Part shown: positions 32,989 to 42,254 of the stretch, piece after piece | How the letters are laid out: every line of letters starts with the position of its first letter | Position numbering within the stretch: the first letter of the stretch is position 1 | Assembly: GCF_014219065.1 (NCBI RefSeq) | Contig: NZ_JACLGO010000009.1 | Location: 62,001 to 126,000 of the forward strand | Direction: 5' to 3' | DNA: 64,000 nt | From: Halopseudomonas xiamenensis | GTDB lineage: Bacteria > Pseudomonadota > Gammaproteobacteria > Pseudomonadales > Pseudomonadaceae | Position numbers and translations under genes: made by a program | The notes under the pieces: model-generated | What the model was told of the DNA's origin: nothing | The model's database searches: none | What the model saw: the letters and a program-made list of their open reading frames with translations, nothing else

Positions 32989-33338
32989 GTCGCCCCAAGG
33001 CCCCCGACCTGCTGACGACGGCTCGTCAGTTGCTGCTGAACGAGCTGCTGCCGGCCCTGCCCCACGAGTTGCACTACGAGGCACGGATGATCGCCAATGC
33101 CATGATCATCGCCGCCCGGGACCAGCAACAGGGCAGCAGCTGTGTGGCGCAAGAGTGCCGGCAGTTGCAGACACTGCTGGATGCACCGAATAACGGCGAT
33201 CTGGACGAACTGCGCAAACAGTTGGCCAGCGCCATCCGCCAGGGCCGGTTCGACCAGCACCCCGGATTGCACCGGGGTCTGCTGCAAATCAACCGCAACC
33301 AACTGGCCATCAACAGCCCCAAAGCGGTGCGCGACTGA
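32985..33338 (+). CDS. LvaB-like small partner protein (DUF6285)
   Basis: A 117-residue, largely helical protein starting ATG 32985, coupled to the kinase gene (ATGA). It has the DUF6285 pattern: LLTTARQLLLNELLPALP, YEARMIANAM, and a C-terminal HPGLHRGLL. In the P. putida levulinate operon a protein of this size and position (LvaB) is needed for LvaA kinase activity. I infer the same for this one. No catalytic residues are evident. Confidence 0.75.
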   Translation: MSRPKAPDLLTTARQLLLNELLPALPHELHYEARMIANAMIIAARDQQQGSSCVAQECRQLQTLLDAPNNGDLDELRKQLASAIRQGRFDQHPGLHRGLLQINRNQLAINSPKAVRD

Positions 33339-33365
33339 CGCGCCTGCGCTTACAGGAGAAGTACC

Positions 33366-34532
33366 ATGGATTTCAGTCTTGACCAGGAATTGCTGGAACT
33401 GCAGCAGCGCACCCGCGAGTTCATCGCCGAGCAGGTCATCCCCCTGGAATATGACAGCCGTCAGACGCCCCACGGCCCCAGCGATGAGCTGCGCAACGAA
33501 CTGGTCGAGCGCGCCCGCAACGCCGGCCTGCTGACTCCCCACGCCTCCCGCGAGCTGGGCGGTCTGGGCCTGAGCCACAGAGCCAAGGCGATCGTCTTTG
33601 AAGAGGCTGGCTATTCCCCACTGGGCCCGATCGCACTGCATATCCATGCCCCGGACGAAGGCAACATCCACATGCTGGAAGCCATTGCCAACGAGGCGCA
33701 GAAGGACCGCTGGCTCAAGCCCATGGTCGACGGCCGTATCCGCTCCTGCTTCGCCATGACAGAACCCAGCCCCGGTGCCGGTTCCGACCCATCCATGCTG
33801 GCGACCACCGCTGTGCGCGACGGTAATGACTACATCATCAACGGCCGCAAATGGTTCATCACCGGCGCCACCGGTGCCAGCGTCGCCATCATCATGGCCC
33901 GCACCGAAGACGGCGGCGCCACCATGTTCCTCAGCGACACCGACCAGCCCGGCTTCAAGGTCGAACGCATGATGGACTCGCTGGACAGTTGCTTCACCGG
34001 TGGCCATGGCGTGGTAGAGATCGACAACCTGCGCGTGCCGGCGCAAAACGTGCTGGGCGAAGTCGGCAAGGGCTTCCGCTATGCCCAGGTACGCCTGGCT
34101 CCGGCCCGCCTGACCCACTGCATGCGCTGGCTCGGTGCCGCTCGCCGCGCCCACGATATCGCCACCGACTATGCACGCACCCGCGAATCCTTCGGTCGTC
34201 CGCTGGGCGAGCACCAGGGCGTCGGCTTCATGCTGGCGGATAACGAGCTGGATCTGCACAGCACCCGGCTGGCGGTCTGGCATTGCGCCTGGGTACTGGA
34301 TCAGGGCGAACGTGGCAATCTCGAATCCAGCATGGCCAAGGTGCTCAGTTCAGAAGCCATCTGGCGTGTGGTTGACCGTGCCGTACAGATTCTCGGCGGA
34401 CAAGGCGTGACCGGTGAAAAGATCGTCGAGCGAATTTTCCGTGACGTACGTCCATTCCGTATCTACGATGGCCCCAGTGAAGTTCACCGTATGAGCATCG
34501 CCAGAAAACTGTTGGCCGCCCACCAGCACTGA
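33366..34532 (+). CDS. LvaC/ACAD11-like acyl-CoA dehydrogenase-fold enzyme
   Basis: A 388-residue flavoprotein. CFAMTEPSPGAGSDPS is the FAD-side loop and the C-terminal region has GQGVTGEKIVERIFRDVR. At the usual catalytic glutamate site (YEGTSEI in medium-chain enzymes) it has IYDGPSEVHR, with Asp368. From memory, ACAD10/11 also have an aspartate-glycine here, in an enzyme that eliminates phosphate from 4-phosphoacyl-CoA and rehydrates it to 3-hydroxyacyl-CoA. AGGAGAAGTACC precedes ATG 33366. The third gene of the Lva-like set, followed by a terminator. The reaction is inferred from context and this residue. Confidence 0.78.
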   Translation: MDFSLDQELLELQQRTREFIAEQVIPLEYDSRQTPHGPSDELRNELVERARNAGLLTPHASRELGGLGLSHRAKAIVFEEAGYSPLGPIALHIHAPDEGNIHMLEAIANEAQKDRWLKPMVDGRIRSCFAMTEPSPGAGSDPSMLATTAVRDGNDYIINGRKWFITGATGASVAIIMARTEDGGATMFLSDTDQPGFKVERMMDSLDSCFTGGHGVVEIDNLRVPAQNVLGEVGKGFRYAQVRLAPARLTHCMRWLGAARRAHDIATDYARTRESFGRPLGEHQGVGFMLADNELDLHSTRLAVWHCAWVLDQGERGNLESSMAKVLSSEAIWRVVDRAVQILGGQGVTGEKIVERIFRDVRPFRIYDGPSEVHRMSIARKLLAAHQH

Positions 34533-34581
34533 ACCGACTCCGTTACAACGGCCTCGCGAGTGCGGTGGGGCGGTTGGGTTC

Positions 34582-34617
34582 GGGCCACTGAGCGGTACTG
34601 TCAGTTGGCCCTTTTTT
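34582..34617 (+). terminator. Rho-independent terminator after the Lva-like genes
   Basis: GGGCCA (34582-34587) pairs with TGGCCC (about 34606-34611), extended by CTGA/TCAG, and is followed by six T (34612-34617). It separates the VOC-Lva transcript from the thiolase gene 28 bp further on; some read-through is likely. Confidence 0.82.
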
Positions 34618-34644
34618 ATTCGATTGACCCTGAAGGGAAGAGTC

Positions 34645-35832
34645 ATGACACAACGTCAGATCTATATTGTAGGAGCAGCCCGCACCGCCATCGGCAGTTT
34701 TGGCGGTAGCCTGAAAGACCAACCGCTGAGCGAAATTGCCACCACCGCAGTCAGTGCCGCCCTGAGCCGCTCCGGCGTCGCCCCGGAAGCGGTAGGCCAT
34801 GTGGTCATGGGTAACGTGATCCCCACCGAGCCGAAGGATGCGTACCTCAGCCGGGTGGCTGCCATAGATTCGGGTATTCCCAAGGAAACCCCTGCCTTCA
34901 ACGTCAACCGCCTGTGCGGCTCGGGTCTGCAGGCGATCATTTCCGCAGCGCAATCCATCCTGCTGGGTGATACCGACATTGCCATTGGCGGTGGTGCGGA
35001 AAGCATGAGCCGCGGCCCCTACCTCATGCCCGCCATGCGCTGGGGCGCCCGCCTCGGTGATGCCCAGGCAGTGGACTACATGAACGGCATCCTGCACGAC
35101 CCCTGGCAGCGCATCCACATGGGGGTTACCGCCGAGAACGTCGCCAAGCGCTACAACATCAGCCGCGAAGCCCAGGACGAACTGGCCCTGGAGAGCCAGC
35201 GTCGCGCCGCCCGCGCCCGGGCCAAGGGCTACTTCGCCGAGCAGATCGTGCCGGTGGAGATCCGTACCCGCAAGGGTGTGGTCAGCTTCGAGACCGATGA
35301 ACACATCCGTGAAGAGGTCAGCCTGGAACAACTGGCCGGCATGAAACCGGTATTCCAGCGCGACAACGGTAGCGTCACCCCCGGCAACGCCTCCGGCCTC
35401 AACGACGGCGCCGCCGCCCTGGTCCTGGCCGAGGAGCAAGCGGTCAAGCTGCACAACCTCAAGCCCCTGGCCCGCCTGGTCGGCTATGCCCACGCCGGGG
35501 TCGAGCCGGAATACATGGGTATCGGCCCGATCCCCGCCACACGCCTGGTACTGGAGCGCACCGGCCTGAGCCTGGCCGATATCGACGTCATCGAAGCCAA
35601 CGAAGCCTTCGCCGCCCAGGCCTGCGCCGTGGTACAGGAGCTGGGTCTGAACCCCGAGATCGTCAACCCCAACGGTTCCGGCATCTCCCTCGGCCACCCG
35701 GTCGGTGCTACCGGTGCCATCATCAGCACCAAGGCCATCTACGAACTGCAACGCACCGGTGGGCGCTACGCGCTGGTCACCATGTGCATCGGCGGCGGCC
35801 AGGGCATTGCCGCGATTTTCGAGCGCGTCTGA
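34645..35832 (+). CDS. Acetyl-CoA C-acyltransferase (thiolase)
   Basis: A 395-residue thiolase with all catalytic residues: Cys91 in NRLCGSGLQ, His351 in GHPVGATG and Cys381 in [11 protein letters not shown] 34645 has AAGGGAAG upstream; an in-frame ATG at 34624 is poorer. It is followed by a 3-hydroxyacyl-CoA dehydrogenase and an enoyl-CoA hydratase, making a complete beta-oxidation end. With the acetoacetyl-CoA synthetase it can turn acetoacetate into two acetyl-CoA; longer 3-oxoacyl-CoA is also possible. Confidence 0.9.
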   Translation: MTQRQIYIVGAARTAIGSFGGSLKDQPLSEIATTAVSAALSRSGVAPEAVGHVVMGNVIPTEPKDAYLSRVAAIDSGIPKETPAFNVNRLCGSGLQAIISAAQSILLGDTDIAIGGGAESMSRGPYLMPAMRWGARLGDAQAVDYMNGILHDPWQRIHMGVTAENVAKRYNISREAQDELALESQRRAARARAKGYFAEQIVPVEIRTRKGVVSFETDEHIREEVSLEQLAGMKPVFQRDNGSVTPGNASGLNDGAAALVLAEEQAVKLHNLKPLARLVGYAHAGVEPEYMGIGPIPATRLVLERTGLSLADIDVIEANEAFAAQACAVVQELGLNPEIVNPNGSGISLGHPVGATGAIISTKAIYELQRTGGRYALVTMCIGGGQGIAAIFERV

Positions 35833-35867
35833 TTCACAACCATCTGAATACAAGGAGAATAACAAGC

Positions 35868-36722
35868 ATGAGTATCCGCACCGTCGGCGTCATCGGCGCC
35901 GGAACCATGGGTAACGGCATCGCCCAGGTCTGCGCCGCAGCCGGGTTCCAGGTCACCCTGGTCGACATCAATGAAGAGGCATTACAGCGCGCCCTGCAGA
36001 CCATCGACCGCAGCCTCGAGCGCCTGATCCAGAAAGACAAGCTCGACACCGATGGCAAACAGCAGGCACTGGGCAATATCCGCACCAGCACTGCCCTGGC
36101 CGAGCTGGCCAGCGCCGACCTGGTGATCGAGGCCGCCTCCGAGGCCGAACCGGTCAAACTGGCACTGATCCGCCAGGTCGATGAGATAGTGTCCGAGCAG
36201 GCGATCATCGCCAGCAACACCTCATCCATTTCCATCACCCGTCTGGCCGCGGCCAGCCGCAGACCGGAACGGGTGATCGGTATGCACTTCTTCAACCCGG
36301 TGCCTGTCATGGCCCTGGTCGAGTTGATCGGCGGTCTGCAGACCAACGACACCACCCGTCAGGCTTCCACCGAGTTCGTCAGTGCCATTCACAAGACCGC
36401 CATCAGCGTGCGCAACAGTGCGGGCTTTGCGGTCAACCGCATCCTGGTGCCGATGATCAACGAAGCCGTATTCGTGCTGCAGGAAGGTATCGCCAGCGCT
36501 GAAGACATCGACCTGGGCATGCGCCTGGGCTGCAGCCACCCGATCGGCCCGCTGGCGCTGGCCGACCTGATCGGGCTGGATACCCTGCTGGCGGTGATGG
36601 ACGTGTTCTACACCAGCTTCAACGACAGCAAGTACCGCCCCGCCCCGCTGCTGCGGGAAATGGTCGAAGCAGGCTATCTGGGCCGCAAGAGCGGCCAGGG
36701 CTTCTACCACTACCCGGCTTGA
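35868..36722 (+). CDS. 3-hydroxyacyl-CoA dehydrogenase (3-hydroxybutyryl-CoA dehydrogenase type)
   Basis: A 284-residue NAD(P)-dependent enzyme. The N-terminal Rossmann motif is VGVIGAGTMGNGIAQ, and the catalytic histidine lies in MHFFNPVPVM. The C-terminal 3HCDH domain has GFAVNRILVPMINEA. AAGGAG lies seven bases before ATG 35868. Its place in an operon after the thiolase fits oxidation of the 3-hydroxyacyl-CoA made by the Lva-like module. Confidence 0.92.
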   Translation: MSIRTVGVIGAGTMGNGIAQVCAAAGFQVTLVDINEEALQRALQTIDRSLERLIQKDKLDTDGKQQALGNIRTSTALAELASADLVIEAASEAEPVKLALIRQVDEIVSEQAIIASNTSSISITRLAAASRRPERVIGMHFFNPVPVMALVELIGGLQTNDTTRQASTEFVSAIHKTAISVRNSAGFAVNRILVPMINEAVFVLQEGIASAEDIDLGMRLGCSHPIGPLALADLIGLDTLLAVMDVFYTSFNDSKYRPAPLLREMVEAGYLGRKSGQGFYHYPA

Positions 36723-36753
36723 GCCGGGTAGTCCCATGCGAGGAGAACATCAG

Positions 36754-37515
36754 ATGTCTGACCTGCCATTGATCGTCGGCGGCAGCGGCGCCATCCGCAC
36801 CCTGCGCTTCAATCGCCCTGCCTCACTCAATGCCATCGACAGCGCCATGGCCAGCGCCTTTCTGCAAGCCATCCAGGACGCGGTCGAAGACCCGGAGGTA
36901 CGGGTCATCGTCCTCAGCGGTGAGGGTCGCTCCTTCATGGCCGGCGGCGATATCAGCCAGTTCAGCCGCGACCCGGGAAGTATTCCCGAGGGGCTGATTG
37001 AGCCCATGAACCGGGCCATCCTGCTGTTCAGCAACAGCGACAAACTGGTGCTGGGCAGCGTACAGGGCCCGGTGGCCGGAGCCGGCATGAGCCTGGCGCT
37101 GGCCTGCGATCTACTGGTCGCAGCCGACAACACCCGCTTCAGTTTCGCTTACACCGCACTGGCGGTCAGTGGCGATCTGGGCATTAGCTGGAGCCTGCCG
37201 CGCCTGCTGGGCTTGCGTCAGGCCTTGGGGGTCGCTCTGCTCGGTGACAGCATCAAGGCCGATGAAGCGCAGCGTCTCGGCCTGGTCAACCGGGTAGTAG
37301 CCGCAGAACAACTGGCAGAACACACCCTGAATCTGGCCAACCAACTGACGGAACTACCGGTGCTGGCCAGCGCCAGCATCAAACGGCTGATGCAGGCCGC
37401 ACTGCAACAGGATCTGGGCAGCCAGCTGGCTGCCGAAAAACAGGCCTTCAGCCAGTGCATCGAGCAATCGGAATTCCACACCGCCGTTGCCGGATTCCTG
37501 GCCAAACGCAAGTAA
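36754..37515 (+). CDS. Enoyl-CoA hydratase/isomerase (PaaG-like)
   Basis: A 253-residue crotonase-fold protein with AGGAG before ATG 36754. The oxyanion-hole segments are FMAGGDISQF and GPVAGAGMSLALACDLL. At the second acidic site it has SGDLGISWSLPRLLG with Asp141, as in PaaG-type enoyl-CoA isomerases, and the first catalytic glutamate of hydratases (normally about 30 residues earlier) is not obvious. A double-bond isomerase is therefore at least as likely as a hydratase. Last gene of the thiolase operon. Confidence 0.8.
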   Translation: MSDLPLIVGGSGAIRTLRFNRPASLNAIDSAMASAFLQAIQDAVEDPEVRVIVLSGEGRSFMAGGDISQFSRDPGSIPEGLIEPMNRAILLFSNSDKLVLGSVQGPVAGAGMSLALACDLLVAADNTRFSFAYTALAVSGDLGISWSLPRLLGLRQALGVALLGDSIKADEAQRLGLVNRVVAAEQLAEHTLNLANQLTELPVLASASIKRLMQAALQQDLGSQLAAEKQAFSQCIEQSEFHTAVAGFLAKRK

Positions 37516-37621
37516 CCGCCAGGCTGCTGGCGTAACGCAGGTGCGCTACACCCCGGGTTGGCGAGCACCTGCTCGCCGACAGCCTTGAGCAACTTCACAT
37601 CGCAGACATAACGCAGAGATA

Positions 37622-38512
37622 CTACACCCTGCTTCCAGCCGCCCGCCTTACCCTTGGTTGCCACTGGTACAGCAGCAGCCCCGCCCCGATCAGCAACGCC
37701 CCAAGCCAGACACCGGACGGCAACTGTTCGGCATTGAACAGCCTGCCCATCATCAACGCCAGCAGAGGGGTTATCACCAGAATCAAGGCCACCGCCGCCG
37801 AACTCAGCTGGCGGATGATGTAGTAATACATGGCAAATCCCAGCACCGAGCCAAGCACGCCCAGGTAGGCAATCGACAGCATGCCGCGCCAACTGGACTG
37901 AGTCGGCCAGTTGCCATCCTGGAAGCACCACAGCAGAAAGAACAGTGGCGCCGCCACCAGCAGCGAGCCGGTGGTGGTCACCATCGGGTGGCTGTCATCA
38001 GCAATCACTTTCATTCCGACCAGAGAAGCGGAGTTGCATACCACCCCCACCAGCAGGGCCGCCACACCGGCGGCAAAGCCCGCCTGCAACGCCAGGCCCT
38101 GGTCGAGAAATACCACTGCCAGCCCGCCCACACCCAGCAGCATGCCCAGTACCCTTGCCGGACTGAAAGCCGACTCACCCAGCCACCAGGCCGCCAGCGC
38201 GCTGGTCACCAGTGGTGACACTCCAAAAATGACCGACATCAACCCAGAGTCGATGCGTGTCGACGCCCAGTAGACACAACTCATGGCCAGAAACAGTCCA
38301 AGCCCGGCACACAGATAGCTGCGCACCGCACGGGCATGAAACAGCAACGGAATGCCGGCCAGGCGCAACACCAGAAGCGCGCAGACCAGGGCCAGCACCA
38401 TGCGCAACATGGCAGCGAAGCTGAAGCTGCTATCCAGGGCACCCCACTGGATGGCCAGCGGAGTAGTGCCCCAGATGAACACGACGCCCAGATACGCCAG
38501 CGAAACCGGCAT
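37622..38512 (-). CDS. EamA/DMT family transporter
   Basis: A 296-residue inner-membrane protein with ten predicted hydrophobic segments and two EamA repeats (each about 140 residues, the second beginning near LLVGVVCNSASLVGMKV). ATG 38512 starts 8 bp after the stop of the ferredoxin reductase gene, so it is the last gene of the minus-strand ligase/oxygenase operon. The family exports or imports small metabolites; a role for the island substrate or an intermediate is inferred only from operon position. Confidence 0.78.
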   Translation of the reverse strand: MPVSLAYLGVVFIWGTTPLAIQWGALDSSFSFAAMLRMVLALVCALLVLRLAGIPLLFHARAVRSYLCAGLGLFLAMSCVYWASTRIDSGLMSVIFGVSPLVTSALAAWWLGESAFSPARVLGMLLGVGGLAVVFLDQGLALQAGFAAGVAALLVGVVCNSASLVGMKVIADDSHPMVTTTGSLLVAAPLFFLLWCFQDGNWPTQSSWRGMLSIAYLGVLGSVLGFAMYYYIIRQLSSAAVALILVITPLLALMMGRLFNAEQLPSGVWLGALLIGAGLLLYQWQPRVRRAAGSRV

Positions 38513-38519
38513 GAGCAGG

Positions 38520-39485
38520 TCAGAGATCCAGAACCAGGCGCTTGCCGGCGGCGCCCCGGGAGCAGCATGGAGTGAACCAGCCTTCCTCGTTACGCTCGCT
38601 GTCACTCAACACCTGATCCCGATGCTCTACCTCGCCTTCCAGCACGCGGGTGATACAGGCGCCACAGATACCCTGTTCGCAGGAAGTCATGATGCCAACG
38701 CCGGCCTTGTCCAGTACCGAGACAATGGAGTCATCTTCCCCGATGCTGAACACCTGACCGGTGCTGGCCACCTGCACCTCGAAGCTCTCATCCGCGCTGG
38801 TGTCGATCTGCTTGGCACTGAAGAACTCGTAGTGGATGCGCTCCTCGGCCCAGCCCGCGGCCCTGGCGCTGGCCAGAACGAAGTCGATAAAACCACCCGG
38901 CCCGCAGACATACAGGTGGGTACTATCCGATTGCTGTTGCAGCACTGCGGCCAGATCCAGCTTCTGCTCATCAGCACCGTCATCGAAGTGCAACTGCACC
39001 CGGTCAGTATAGGCGGCCGCCTGGATCTGCTCACGGAAAGCCATGCGCTCCGGACTGCGAGCGCAATAGTGCATGCTGAACTCGGCATCAGTACGCGCCA
39101 GCCGTTCGGCCATGCACAGGATGGGGGTCACGCCAATACCACCAGCCAGCAGCAGCGAGCGCTTGACGCCGGGTACCAGCGGAAAATGGTTGCGTGGCTG
39201 GCTGATGCGGATCTCCTGCCCTTCCTGCAGTTCGTCATGCACGGCGACCGAGCCGCCCCTGGAAGCCGGATCACGCAGCACACCGATCACATAGCGATGC
39301 TGCTCGGACGCGTCATTACACAGCGAATACTGACGCACCAGCCCCGGGCGCACCTCCACATCGATATGCGAGCCGGCAGTGAAAGGCGGCAGGCTGCTGC
39401 CATCCAGTGCGGCCAGTTCAAGGGTAACGATATCAAGCGCAGCCGGGGCCTTGCGCGCGATCTTGACTTTGAATGTGGTATCCAT
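38520..39485 (-). CDS. PDR/VanB-type oxygenase reductase (FMN, NADH, plant-type [2Fe-2S])
   Basis: A 321-residue electron-transfer protein. The N-terminal flavin-binding barrel ends with RQYSLCNDAS, the NAD domain has LLAGGIGVTPILCMAE, and the C-terminal ferredoxin domain has Cys-x4-Cys-x2-Cys (CEQGICGAC) and a fourth Cys 29 residues later in FTPCC. This phthalate-dioxygenase-reductase layout feeds two-component Rieske oxygenases directly. It is the only oxygenase reductase in the window, so it may serve all three Rieske proteins. It sits between the ligase and the transporter. Confidence 0.9.
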   Translation of the reverse strand: MDTTFKVKIARKAPAALDIVTLELAALDGSSLPPFTAGSHIDVEVRPGLVRQYSLCNDASEQHRYVIGVLRDPASRGGSVAVHDELQEGQEIRISQPRNHFPLVPGVKRSLLLAGGIGVTPILCMAERLARTDAEFSMHYCARSPERMAFREQIQAAAYTDRVQLHFDDGADEQKLDLAAVLQQQSDSTHLYVCGPGGFIDFVLASARAAGWAEERIHYEFFSAKQIDTSADESFEVQVASTGQVFSIGEDDSIVSVLDKAGVGIMTSCEQGICGACITRVLEGEVEHRDQVLSDSERNEEGWFTPCCSRGAAGKRLVLDL

Positions 39486-39496
39486 GATTTCGTCCG

Positions 39497-41143
39497 TTAT
39501 TGAGCTACTGCTGTCTGCTGTTCCAGTCGTGCACGGATGTCGGCACGCAACTGATCCTTGCGCACCTTGCCGGAGGCAGTACGCGGGAAGTCTTTCAGCA
39601 CGACCAACTGCTCGGGGATCTTCTGCCGCGCCACCCCGCTATCGCTGACCAACTGCACCATCTGCGGCTGAGACAGGTCCTGCCCCTCACGCAGTATCAC
39701 GTAGGCGCACAGGGTTTCGCCCAGCCGCATATGCGGCATGGAGACCACTGCAGCCTCATTAATCTGGGGCAACTGGTGGAGGATATCCTCCACTTCCTTA
39801 GCGCTGATCTTTTCGCCACCCCGGTTGATCAGGTCCTTCTTGCGTCCGGTGATAACGATGGCGTTGTCCGCAGTCAGGCGGCCCAGATCACCGGTAGCGA
39901 AATAACCTTCCGCATCGAAGCTGGCAGCAGTCTGCTCGGCATCGGCGTAACCGAGAAACATCGCTGGCCCCTTGATCATCAGCTCCCCTTCCCCACCAGG
40001 CACCACCGGCTGCCCATCATCATCCACCACCTTGACCTGGTAGTCGTGCACCTCGCCATCGGTGGTGGCTGCCAGCGCCAGCTGCTGTTCACCGACAAAG
40101 CCCAGGGTCACCAATGGTACTTCACTGGAACCAAATACCCGAAACGCCCGGCAGCGTTCGAATACCTCGGCGGCGCGGTAGATCAACGCCGGCGGCACCT
40201 CGGCGCCGCCACAGGCGAAGGCCTGCAGGGACGGCAGGCGGCGGCCATGCTGTTCGGCCTGGGCCAGCAACTCGTGCAGGAAGGGTGTGGCACCGAGGCT
40301 GACGGTGACCTGCTCACGGTCGATGATGTCCAGTGCTTCGCGGGCATCCCAGCGATCCATGAACACAGTGCGACTGGGCAGATAGAACGGCAGCTCCAGA
40401 CCGCTGAGGCCGGTCACATGGGTCACTGGCGAGGCCATCAGCAGGGTGCCGCCCTGCCCCCGGGTCCAGTGCTCGAAACCGCGCTTGAGTCGCAGCGGGC
40501 CGGTGTTGTGCGAATGCAGCACCGCCTTGGGCCGACCTGTGGTGCCGGAGGTGTAGAGCACCAGCTTGACGCCATTGGGATCAACTTGCGGCAGTTCGCG
40601 GGCCGGCTCGGCCTCGGCAATCAGCGCCGCATAGTCCAGCGCCGGGCCCTGCTCAGCGCGAACACAGCACAGTAGTTGCAGCGCCGGCAGCTCGCCGCGC
40701 AGGCGCCGCATCATCTCGGCAAAGTCGAAGCCGCGATATTGCTGGGGGAAGAAGGCTGCCTTGACCCGGGCATCAGCCAGCATGAAGCTGACCTCGGCAT
40801 CCCTGTAGATGGGGACGATGGGCACTATGACCAGCCCCAGCAGGCTGGAGGCCAGATCGATCACTGCGGCTTCACGCCAGTTGGGTAACTGAAAGCTGAT
40901 CGCATCCCCTGCCACCAGGCCCCGGCGCTGCAGGGCTCCGGCCAGCAACCGGGCCTCCTGCAGCAGTTCGCCGACCCTGCAGGGTTGGCCCTCGAACACG
41001 TGGGTGATGCGCTGCGGATCATGCGTGGCCATGTCGGCAGCCATGTCGGCGATCGTCTGGTTCAGCCATTCGCTGCTGGCCCGCCCCTGTTTCAGGCGCT
41101 GCTGACTCAGCTCGATATTCCAGCCACTGATATCTTTTTTCAT
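39497..41143 (-). CDS. Acyl-CoA synthetase (cyclohexanecarboxylate/steroid-acid ligase-like)
   Basis: A 548-residue ANL ligase. The ATP motif LYTSGTTGRPKAVLHSH, the A8 hinge region GRKKDLINRGGEKIS and the catalytic lysine region RTASGKVRKDQ are intact. The closest remembered families are cyclohexanecarboxylate-CoA ligase and actinobacterial ring-acid ligases, not straight-chain FadD. It likely activates the substrate carboxylate, or that of an intermediate, in the cytoplasm. The downstream reductase gene starts 11 bp after its stop. The substrate cannot be told from sequence. Confidence 0.83.
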   Translation of the reverse strand: MKKDISGWNIELSQQRLKQGRASSEWLNQTIADMAADMATHDPQRITHVFEGQPCRVGELLQEARLLAGALQRRGLVAGDAISFQLPNWREAAVIDLASSLLGLVIVPIVPIYRDAEVSFMLADARVKAAFFPQQYRGFDFAEMMRRLRGELPALQLLCCVRAEQGPALDYAALIAEAEPARELPQVDPNGVKLVLYTSGTTGRPKAVLHSHNTGPLRLKRGFEHWTRGQGGTLLMASPVTHVTGLSGLELPFYLPSRTVFMDRWDAREALDIIDREQVTVSLGATPFLHELLAQAEQHGRRLPSLQAFACGGAEVPPALIYRAAEVFERCRAFRVFGSSEVPLVTLGFVGEQQLALAATTDGEVHDYQVKVVDDDGQPVVPGGEGELMIKGPAMFLGYADAEQTAASFDAEGYFATGDLGRLTADNAIVITGRKKDLINRGGEKISAKEVEDILHQLPQINEAAVVSMPHMRLGETLCAYVILREGQDLSQPQMVQLVSDSGVARQKIPEQLVVLKDFPRTASGKVRKDQLRADIRARLEQQTAVAQ

Positions 41144-41165
41144 TATTGCTACCCCATGAGCAGGC

Positions 41166-42254
41166 TCAGGCTGCCGTCAGACTCTGTTCCACAAAACGCA
41201 GGAAGTGCTGGTCACGCCCACCAAACAGGCTATTGAGCAACATCACCCGGCGGAAGTAGTGGGTGACGTTCAGCTCCTCGGTGATCCCCAGGCCGCCATG
41301 CAGCTGTACTGCCTCGTTGGCCACCTGACGCGCCGCATCACAGATGTAGGTGTAGGCACCGCTGACCAGTCGCCGACGCTCGGCCACTGGTCCAGACAAA
41401 GCCCGCTGGGCGGCGTCGGTCAGGGCCAGGGCTTCCTGCAGCAGCAGGTAGAGGTCGGCCATACGGTGCTGCAGAGCCTGATTCACCGCCAGCGGCTTGC
41501 CGAACTGCTTGCGCACCTTGAGATAGTCGTTGGTGGTGTCCAGCAGCACCCGGATCATGCCGCACGCCTCGCCGCACAGTGCCACACTGGCTTCATCGCG
41601 CAGCAACTGCAGGTTGTCCACCAGGCTCAGACCATTGTTCGGCGTGGCCAGCAATTCGACCTGCGCATTATCCAGGGTCACGCTGGCCGCGCCTCGCCCA
41701 TCCAGCAGGCGTGCCGCGGTACGCTGCACGCCTGACTGGTCGGTATCCACCAGGCAAAGCTGCAACTGGCCCCGGGCATCCCGGGCCGCCACCAGCAGGC
41801 CATGGGCTGCATCACCGTGCATGACCAGCGGGATACGCCCGCTGAGACGGTTATCTTCCAGTTGGCAGGCATCGGCTTGTTCCAGGGCACAGCTGAAAAT
41901 CAACTCACCCGCGGCCAGACCAACCAGCAGCCGCCCACGCTGACCGGCATCACCCAGGCGCGCCACCAACCGGGTGGCCAGCACCGCACTCATCAAGAAA
42001 GGTTCCTGCAGCAGCGCCTGTCCGACCACCTCCATCAATGCACCAACCGCTGCGGCATCGCCATCCAGACCATCGTGTTCGGCAGGCAGGCACAGGGACA
42101 GAAAACCGAACTCGGCCAGATCCGACCAGACCTGCTGGCTGAAACTGCCCGGCTCTTTCATCAACTCCTGGCGCTGGAGGAAGCTGCAGTTATCTTCGAC
42201 ATAGCGCTCCAGACTGTTGCGGAGCATGCCAATGGTTTCAATATCGGTTGTCAT
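41166..42254 (-). CDS. Acyl-CoA dehydrogenase, partner subunit
   Basis: A 362-residue acyl-CoA dehydrogenase-fold protein whose start overlaps the stop of the 42251 gene by 4 bp. The TEPxxGSD flavin loop is absent (FSCALEQADACQLE instead). Glu229 in LCGEACGM stands where long-branched-chain enzymes place their base. The pairing and sequence drift match the two-gene alpha2beta2 dehydrogenases of steroid and pimeloyl side-chain degradation (FadE26/FadE27, PimC/PimD types). It is probably not active alone. Confidence 0.82.
   Translation of the reverse strand: MTTDIETIGMLRNSLERYVEDNCSFLQRQELMKEPGSFSQQVWSDLAEFGFLSLCLPAEHDGLDGDAAAVGALMEVVGQALLQEPFLMSAVLATRLVARLGDAGQRGRLLVGLAAGELIFSCALEQADACQLEDNRLSGRIPLVMHGDAAHGLLVAARDARGQLQLCLVDTDQSGVQRTAARLLDGRGAASVTLDNAQVELLATPNNGLSLVDNLQLLRDEASVALCGEACGMIRVLLDTTNDYLKVRKQFGKPLAVNQALQHRMADLYLLLQEALALTDAAQRALSGPVAERRRLVSGAYTYICDAARQVANEAVQLHGGLGITEELNVTHYFRRVMLLNSLFGGRDQHFLRFVEQSLTAA

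Noticed and set aside
31363-34532. Calling the operon the levulinate (lva) operon and giving lva symbols
   Set aside because: LvaD, LvaE and the lva transporters are absent next to it and a VOC gene is present; only the reaction type is supported.
36754-37515. Naming the crotonase gene simply as an enoyl-CoA hydratase (ech)
   Set aside because: Asp141 and the missing first glutamate point to an isomerase-type active site, so no symbol was given.
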